Of a stretch of 64,000 nucleotides of DNA, positions 57,001 through 64,000 are shown piece after piece. This DNA comes from Klebsormidium nitens (Eukaryota > Streptophyta > Klebsormidiophyceae > Klebsormidiales > Klebsormidiaceae): assembly GCA_000708835.1 (NCBI GenBank), contig DF237403.1, positions 1 to 64,000 of the forward strand, written 5' to 3'. The position numbers and the translations under genes were made by a program. The stretch's first letter is position 1. Each line of letters begins with the position of its first letter. The notes under the pieces were generated by a model. It did no database searches and was not told where the DNA came from. It worked only from the letters and a program-made list of their open reading frames with translations.

Positions 57001-60000
57001 TAATCTCCAACCCCTCGAGAATCTCAATCCTGCTGCTCTTCTCTTCTGTCCAGATCCTGTCGGGCAAAGAGGAGGCTTGCCTGATCTATCTGGGAGTTCT
57101 GCAAGCCCTCCCCGTCTTCGAAAAAACCGTCCTGACCGTCGATATCGGAGGAGGCTCTACCGAATTCGTCGTGGGCCGGCAAGGGGAGCCGCTTTATGCC
57201 ACGTCGCTGAAGCTCGGGCATGTGCGGTTGACGGAGCAATTCCTAGGGAGTGGGAATGAGCCCCTGCAGAGGTCGCAGGTGGGGGTGTGAACACTTTGCG
57301 AACGGCGCTTCGAAGATTCGCTGCTTCTCTGCTGACTTTCAAGACGTTATATGCAATGAGTTGCCGCATCTTCCGGTCGAACGTTTCATTGCAAAGGGTG
57401 GACAAGGGATGAAGCGCTCTTAGCAGTTCCTATTGCCAAAGACGGTGGTATCGTTTCGGGCTTGTCGTGAAAATTTCCTCCGAGAACATTGAACGACAGG
57501 GCAACCCAGGAAGATCCTGTGAGCTACTGCTTTTCTGCACATGTTGAAATGTCTGCAAGTCGTCGTTCAGATTCCCAGTCCCTGCGCCGGTACGCCTGTT
57601 TTGCGCCACGAGTGTATACTGAGCGATCCAGGCTACCAGTTTTTTTGGGGATGCTGTCGAGAGGGTCAAAACGTTTGCTTTACTTTTTGAAAAGCGCCTT
57701 TGGCAAAGGCGTCCGTTGCCATATCCTTCTGATCGCACCTGAGAATCCGAAGGACCTCAGGACATCGCGTAAACTCAATCTTTCTCACGGTCTCTTTGCC
57801 CCATACTGACCATCTTTACGCTCTTGGAAATAAGCTAAGTTACGCACAAGTGTTCCATTGCAGATTGACGACCTCCGGCGCCACGTGCGGATAATGCTCG
57901 CGGACTCAGGCGTCCTTGACGCAGTCAGCAACCGGCACTTTGATGTCGCGATCGGGAGTTCTGGGACGATTGAAACGATTGCGGAAATGATTCATGCCAA
58001 CGTGGAACCAGAGGGCGTGGAGGGTACGGAGGTGGACAAGAAGGTGGCCGATAAGAAGGGGCGGCAGTTCAAGGAGGAGGAGTTCACCAAGGAGCAGCTG
58101 CAGGGTGACGGTCTTTGCTTTTGCTTTTGTACCTACTCTGCCTGAGACTCTCTTTTCGTTTTTGTTCCTTGTCCGGAAAGGGTGATGAATTGTGACTTAG
58201 TTCTTGCACCTCTTCTAATATGGACTTTTCCTTTTCTTTTCCGTCTTTCTTTTGAGTGTCCAGAAGTTTGAGTACCAACGAGCAGCTTGCAAAATGGGGA
58301 CTTTTTGTTTGCTCGTTTTTCCGCTCTTGTGTGTCTTTCTTATCGCTCTTAATGAGTTGACGTTTTCGTTTGGTCACCAGCTTTCGTTGGAATTGACTCC
58401 TCTCCTGCACGCTTGACTGGCAGTCCTTTCTTCTTGCCGCTTGTTTCCTTGAAGCGTGTCACCGTTTTGTTAGATTTCCAATTTGTAGTGCCGACCGGCT
58501 ATACTTTTTATCTTTCTTAATCCGCTGAAAGCCACGTGATTGTTTTGATCGCAGCCGTGGTGAAGAAGATCCTGAAGGCCAAGACGAACGACCAGCACCT
58601 TTCTTCTTTTGCTGAAAGCCATGTGACTCCTTCTGTTCCCAGCCGTGGTGAAGAAAATTCTGAAGGCCAAGACGAACGACCAGCCCCTTTCTTTCTATGC
58701 TGAAACCCATCTGATGACTTTGATCGCAGCCGTGGTGAAGAAGATTCTGAAGGCCAAGACGAACGACCAGCGCGCCAAGATCCCGGGGCTGCAGAAGCAG
58801 AGGGCTGACGTCATCGTGGGGGGAGCGATCCTGCTCGAGGAGATCTTTGAGGCCATGAACATCGACAAAATGAAAGTGAGGACGGGTCATGATTGGCCGA
58901 CTCGTAAAGCTCAAATTCTATACAAGTCGTTTGATGGCTCTGCTGTTCTTCAGACTGAACGTTCAACAATCGCCTTTCCTCTTCCAATATTTCCAAGGCT
59001 CGTATGCGGCGAAATATTTTTAAGGATGTCGAGGTGTGCGTGGAAGATTGCCAAGTGGAATCTAAGCGTTGGTTCTCCTTTTCATCGGCGCTCAGATTCA
59101 CGGCGATTGTTCTCAAACCTCTCGCCTCTTTAGAGGTACTCCCGTCCTGTTAGAACCTTCTCAGCGAGACCGTGAGCAACTCTGATCTTGGTCTGTGCTA
59201 ACGTCAGGTAGCACATGTTCTGATGTCATTCCCTTCCTGACAGGTGTCGCCGTACGCCCTTCGGGAGGGCGTCATCGTTGACGCGCTGTCGCAGACCAAC
59301 GAGAAACGCAACCAACCGCTGGATTCTTTGACCACAGTCCGTGCTGACGTCAGGACATTTAGTTACTGACGTCACTTCTCTCATGACAGGTGTCGCCGTA
59401 CGCCCTTCGGGAGGGCGTCATCGTCGACACGCTGTCGCAGACCATTGAGAACTTCAACCAGACGCCCGACATCCGGCGCGCTTCGATCCTCAATCTGGCC
59501 GCGCGGTTCAACACCGACCGCAGAATGGATTCCGCCATCCACTCCGCGGACCTCGCAAAGGCAAGCGCCTCCGAACCCGTTACTCGTCTCCAACGTCATG
59601 AATCTGCTTTGCTCGGATCGTTACAGTCTGCGGAAAGGTCTGCCAGTTCCTAGAAAGTCTGGTGTTTTCAAGTACGTCCGTCAATGAAATCTAGACGGGA
59701 GTAGTTTGACACTAACCTTGGGAGGTTGCTCGGAAGATGCTTTAGAAGTGTGTCGAAAAGGTCTCCAGACTTCCGCTGGAATATCAGTGTTCGCCTTTAT
59801 TCGCTCTTCGTGCATCAGGTTTAATGAAACTTGCAGGCGTGCGGTAGGGGCACCCTGCCACAATGAAGCCCTGGTGTAAACTGGAGCAGAGCACTGACAG
59901 AGTACCGCTCCTTTCGACCATATGCTGGTGAAGCAATCTGATGACCTGGTTGGTGCCCTTTCCGTGCAGCAAATTCTGTGGGGCATGCAGACGTGCCGCA

Positions 60001-62634
60001 CGGGCAGCCAGGACTGCTGCACGGAGCTGGCGCTGTCGCTGGACGACAACGACTGCTTCCTCATGGAGGCCGCCACCATGCTGCACTACGTCGGCATGTT
60101 CGTCTCGCACACCGGCTACCACAAACACTCCTACTACTTAATCAAGGTATGGCCCCCTCGTCTGACGGCCCACAATTTTCTTTCTTTTTGGCCCCGTTTT
60201 ATTCTTGTAACTTTTTTGGAGTTCTTACACCAGGGTTCGCTTCCGGTGAGGGGAATTTGAACGCACCTGGCACTGCGAGGAATGTTCGCTCGCACCCCGG
60301 CTACCAAAAACACCCCTACTATCTTAGCAAGGTACGATCGGACTAGGCCTAGAGTGGGGTGGTATGTTCAATCTGCTTTTCTCTCGTAAGTGAAGGGTTT
60401 CTGAATGCACTTGACAGTGCGGGTAACGTTCGTTTTGCACACTGGCTACCACAAACGTTCGTACTACCTCATCAAGGTACGCCCATGCTCGTCCAACGGG
60501 CCTCAAGAAGATTGGTTTGCCCAGTCGGGCTTTGCGCTGGGCGGCTTCTGAATGTTTGAGCGTCAAAGACAACGAGAGGGTTGTATCGGGTCCGGAACTT
60601 AAGGCATACGCTCACTTCGGCGGCTTGGCATCTGCTGGTCAGTTGCTCGTTTGACGGGCTTTCATCCTTCGGCTTTGAGACGAGGGTCACGAGCGAACGC
60701 TTTTCTTCTGCATGTGGTCGATAGTAGCCGTCGGTTGCCACCCTTTCGTGGCGGGTTTCCCTAGACAGGATCATCGATTTAGCGGTATCCTCTCAAGTTC
60801 GAAAGCAACGCTAACAATCAGGGCTGAGATCACTGTCCCAATACAAGCGCTCTGGCTTGGAGTTGCAAGTCGCTGACCGATTTCTATTTCTGTTGCACAC
60901 AGAACAACGAGCACTTGCTGGGCTTCAGTCCGATGGAGATCGAGGTGATTGCGCTGCTGACGCGGTACCACCGCAAAAAGGTGCCCTCCAGCAAGCACGA
61001 GGCCTTCGCAGAGCTACCGCCGGAGGTACGATCAGCGAGAAACTCTCCCGTATTCGTCTTTCCGTTTTCGTCCTGAATGTGGTTGTCTGCCGTTCATGTG
61101 CTTCCCTTTCTGCCCTTAAGAAGTGGCTCCGCCAGGATATTGATGGATCCCGCCAGGATATGACCGCTCCAGGCCATCTCGCCATTTCTGGACCTACCCT
61201 GTATTCCTCCCCTTGCAAAAGCGGCCCAACGTAACCATAACAGAGGTCGTATTCGAATGCAATCCAGAGTTTCCGTCGACGCAGCAACAAGACGCACAGA
61301 TTTTAAGGTCTGTGCAAACGCAAAAAGTGAGTCATTGGGAACAAGCGAGACTGGATAAATTGAGTAGCGTCCCTAATCTTTATAGCCGCCTGCCTGTCTG
61401 CAGATCCAGACCAAGTTTAAGGCCATGTGTGCGATCATGCGCGTGGCGGTCGCCCTAGACCGGTGCGACTCGTCGACGGTGGAGCGGGTGACGGTGCTGC
61501 AAGACCTGCAGTCTTGCGTGCTGGTGAGACCACTGACTTCGCACTGTGTTTTCAGGTCTTTTCGCATGTCCTCAATCTCCTTCCATCCCGTAAGGCTCTC
61601 ATGTACCCTCAGTTGGATCAAGTTTCTCTCAAAATCGTTCTTGATTGTCCCTATTCTTATTGTGGTTGTCTCATCCGCTGAAAGAGGATAGGGTTCAGCA
61701 CCACCTTCGTTCTTCATCACATGCGTCCTAAGTGCTTTTTCTTGCTGCAAGACAAGAACGGATTGATCAGCAGCAATTTCTCACTCGCTTGAATTCACCG
61801 TCGAGCACACTCACTACCGCCCTTCCAACAAAATGTGTCTTCTTTCAAATTGGCCCCCAGTATTCGCCTGTGAACCAGATCCTTTTTTCGTTAAGCCGTT
61901 TACTGTCCTTCTTATGAGGAAGGGGGCCGGCCCCTTTTCAAAGATACAGGGATTGTCATCCATCCAATAGCAGCTTTTCGTGCAACACGTTTCCTTTCCT
62001 TTTCCGGAGCCAGCTCAAGGCACCACTTTTAAGACTCTCTTGCGGACAGCACTATGACGAACTTTTATCCCACTAGGACATGTCTTTGCGTGTTCTAAAG
62101 GCGGACATTGGCGCAATTTTTCTGCAGGCCGTGACGCCGAAGGTGGACCCGGACACTGGTAAGGCCAAGGACGTGTCCCTCGAGGTCTGGGCTGCGACGG
62201 CCGAGCTAGAGTTCTTCAACAAGGTGGGTTATAGTCCGCCAGCGCCTGGAACTCAGCTCCTTATTTCGGGCACCCACTTTCTCGACTAAGAGGCGAGTCC
62301 GACCTGCGCATCCATCGACGGGAGTTTCCTGGTTGACGGGCGCTTGGGCTCTCGGTTCGCCGACTGATGGCCACTTTCGTGCAACGATGTAAAGACCGTA
62401 TAAGGAAGAAGGCGGGGGGCTTGGGGTGTCTGGCGCCCCCCCGTTTCTGTGTAAGGAAAAAAGGTCGGTAGACTCGTACCCGGCAGCAGGTCCGCTGGAA
62501 TATGGTACTAAAGTTGCATGTGAAAGCTGCTTGTCTTTTTGCAGGTGTTCAAAAAGACGGCATCGATTGTTATTGCTGACATGCACGATGCAGACCAGCT
62601 CGACATCGAAGTTTCGAAGAGCCTCAGCTCCTGA
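54002..62634 (+). CDS. Ppx/GppA exopolyphosphatase-like protein with C-terminal HD-like domain and plastid-type leader
   Basis: Fourteen exons: 54002-54109, 54585-54918, 55440-55537, 55992-56136, 56554-56627, 57054-57278, 57864-58104, 58730-58875, 59390-59560, 59970-60146, 60903-61025, 61404-61523, 62128-62223, 62545-62634; 715 residues. Family members hydrolyse polyphosphate or pppGpp with an actin-like ATPase fold. Visible are phosphate loop 1 (AAVDMGTNSFHMVIV), ATSAVREAKN, phosphate loop 2 (TVDIGGGSTEFVVG) and IGSSGTIETIAEM. Exons 9-12 encode the HD-like half (RRMDSAIHSADLAKQIL; TMLHYVGMFVSHTGYHKHS). The usual His-Asp pair reads His-Tyr, so metal phosphohydrolase activity of this half is doubtful. 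Residues 1 to about 85 form a Ser/Arg/Gln-rich leader ending KVCASS, a plastid-type cleavage context; an acidic linker follows. Intron 9 uses a GC donor (AAG|GCAAGC). The exon 2 donor at 54919 is inferred from phase. Exons 8, 9 and 10 have duplicated edges. Confidence 0.9.
58545..58775 (+). repeat. three copies of Ppx exon 8 start (87-88 bp period)
   Basis: AGCCGTGGTGAAGAA(G/A)AT.CTGAAGG then CCAAGACGAACGACCAG begins at 58555, 58643 and 58730 (the real exon). Exon parts differ at one or two sites; intron parts (TTTCTT...TGCTGAAA.CCA) also repeat. Only the last copy continues into coding sequence. Confidence 0.96.
59205..59460 (+). repeat. two copies of Ppx exon 9 start (146 bp period)
   Basis: ACAGGTGTCGCCGTACGCCC then TTCGGGAGGGCGTCATCGT begins at 59244 and at the real start 59390, identical over about 40 bp and similar for about 70. 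The preceding introns match too (GT.CGTGCT.ACGTCAGG), so a 146-bp block spanning intron end and exon start was duplicated recently. Confidence 0.95.
60095..60480 (+). repeat. three copies of Ppx exon 10 3' end (185 and 145 bp)
   Basis: CACACCGGCTACCACAAACA and CTCCTACTACTTAATCAAG|GT end the real exon at 60146. Copies end at 60331 and 60476, still reading GYxKHPYYLSK and GYHKRSYYLIK-like sequence with donors GTACG. Confidence 0.9.
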
Positions 62635-63368
62635 GCCACGGCTCTATTTCACGACTCTATGTTTGCGTTTCAACCCGAAGCAGAGGGGGAAGAGAGAGAG
62701 TGTGCGAGTCATCTGTAGATAGCCGGAAGGGCGAAAATAGTCGCAAGGTGTGAATCTGGTAAGATGGTCGAGACAGGCCCAAAGAATTGATTGGTGAGCA
62801 GCATTTGGTAAGGTAGAGATGGCTAGGATCCGGTAAGGCTACTGCGCAGCTAGCTAAGGAGTCAGAGTCGAAGCATGTTACCTGCGCCTATTGGGCTGCC
62901 GTCGCTCGATGTGTTTGCGATTTGAGTTGAACTAGATTGTCGACATTTCTAGTATTATTCTAGTGCATACTCAGCCGAGCTCAACACATTCCTCACGGCC
63001 TTTATGCAAACAAAATGGAAGGAAACCGTTCTTACGGACAGATCTGATCATCTTAGTGCTTCTATCTACACAATTACAAATCGTCGTCCATGGTGGCTGA
63101 CATGATCCTTCACGCAATTGAGCATGACCTTCAAATTGGAGTGCCAGCCATGCTCGCCGGTTTGATTTGTATAACGCGGAAGACTGAGGTTGACTTGAAC
63201 TTGACAAAATACCTAACCATAAATATCTTACATAGCGCAAGTCAACCAATCAACCTAGCTCAGTCTTTCTCATATATGAAGCAGCACGATCGCGAATTGA
63301 TCCTGAATCACACATGAGTCTCGATCATCGTGGGCCAGCTAGCCTGGTGTACGTCATGTAGAAGGAGT

Positions 63369-63386
63369 CACGTTGGCGCCAACGTG
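63369..63386. repeat. perfect 18-bp palindrome
   Basis: CACGTTGGCGCCAACGTG is its own reverse complement, centred on GGCGCC. It abuts a second palindrome with the same centre. Confidence 0.95.
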
Positions 63387-63411
63387 TGCCAGGCGGCGCC
63401 GCCTGGCACAC
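63384..63411. repeat. perfect 28-bp palindrome
   Basis: Bases 63384-63411 are fully self-complementary with no loop, centred on GGCGCC (core CCAGGCGGCGCCGCCTGG). The first three bases overlap the neighbouring palindrome. Confidence 0.95.
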
Positions 63412-63735
63412 ACGACAGCTCTAGCACAAGCTGAACTGCCAATATGTGCACTAGCTACAAGGCATGGCCGCGGGCCATTTGCTGCGCGCGGCGAACACTA
63501 TAGTACCAGCTTCGGATGCATATCAGCATGCGCAAGACGTACGGTCCCCTGGGATCTGTCGGACCCTGCCAGCTGACCGAACTTTGAACAGATAGAGGCG
63601 GCTCACGTGCACTGAGCTCGACCAATCGAAGTGGTGGAGCTATGAATCAGACCTAGGACCATAATAGATTATGGTAGTCGAAGCTATGGGCTGAGCATTT
63701 AAGGTGGCAATCACCCACTAATCTGACGACATCAG

Positions 63736-64000
63736 TCAGCCAAACATCGTCCGTTGCATTTCCTGCAGCATTTCCTCGTCAAACGTGTCCCTCTTCCAGG
63801 CCTCCAGCATATCCGCATAATACGGCACCAGCTGCTCCCTCAAAATCTCCTCGTTTTCAAACAACTTAGGTAACGGCTCCATTACATACACTTCCTCCCG
63901 CGCCTTCGGCCCGTGCTTCCCAACCACCTCTAGTTCCATCGCTTTCCCTGCCTGCGCCGCTTCTTCCAGTACCCGAATCCTTGACCATGCCTCCTCTATC
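63736..64000 (-). CDS. C-terminal end of an unrecognised protein (continues past the window)
   Basis: The minus-strand frame is open from the window edge to the stop at 63736-63738, 87 codons. It is rich in Glu and Met and looks helical (WSRIRVLEEAAQ, then LREQLVPYYADMLEAWKRD and EEMLQEMQRTMFG at the end). I do not recognise the family. There is no internal stop, and codon use is like that of real exons, so a true C-terminal exon is likely; it could also belong to a transposon protein. Confidence 0.55.
   Translation of the reverse strand, partial: IEEAWSRIRVLEEAAQAGKAMELEVVGKHGPKAREEVYVMEPLPKLFENEEILREQLVPYYADMLEAWKRDTFDEEMLQEMQRTMFG

Larger units (their letters stand above)
62635..63735. 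other. intergenic region after the Ppx gene
   Basis: It contains the Ppx 3' UTR and, further on, two adjacent perfect palindromes (see separate entries). No exon supported. Confidence 0.5.

Overview
The window looks like nuclear DNA of a green-lineage eukaryote, most likely a streptophyte (charophyte) alga of the Klebsormidium kind. That placement is inference: genes are split into 4-14 short exons with GT-AG introns, GC content is moderate, and plant-type plastid genes (ABCI12/EcfT with a leader) and a plant pectin-type GT47 enzyme sit beside genes that flowering plants lack or rarely keep (arylamine N-acetyltransferase, MMADHC, an LptB-type ATPase, a Ppx/GppA-HD protein). I rebuilt exon structures by hand from splice sites and reading phase. 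In every gene whose start is visible the phases close and the total length is divisible by three.

Layout: GT47/ARAD-like exostosin (+, 678-6368); a decayed LINE 3' fragment (-, about 7347-8239); a gene-poor stretch; arylamine N-acetyltransferase (+, 11520-16744); CLPTM1 (-, 17761-24370); sharing a 508-bp divergent promoter with it, a small membrane/LEA-like/LysM protein (+, 24879-26467); alpha/beta hydrolase (-, 27413-29698); LptB-like ABC ATPase (+, 30888-35835); MMADHC/CblD (-, 36899 to about 38649, 5' end unresolved); DAD1 (+, 39829-41344); ABCI12/EcfT (+, 42345-48570); universal stress protein (-, 50680-52786); Ppx/GppA-HD protein with a plastid-type leader (+, 54002-62634); the C-terminal end of an unknown gene (-, 63736 to beyond 64000).

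The genes are not an operon, but themes recur. CLPTM1 and DAD1 act in the ER membrane. ABCI12, the Ppx protein, probably the NAT and perhaps the LptB-like ATPase carry organelle-type leaders.

The most striking signal is not a gene. In at least seven of the genes the introns contain tandem, partly decayed copies of the neighbouring exon's edge, each copy carrying intron tail, splice site and about 20-80 bp of exon, with periods of about 80-185 bp. ABCI12 intron 1 has about seven copies of its exon 2 acceptor, the NAT has its exon 5 and exon 6 edges in 2-4 copies, and Ppx, CLPTM1, USP, LptB and the exostosin show the same. This suggests a genome-wide process of intron growth, and perhaps intron creation, by tandem duplication across splice junctions.
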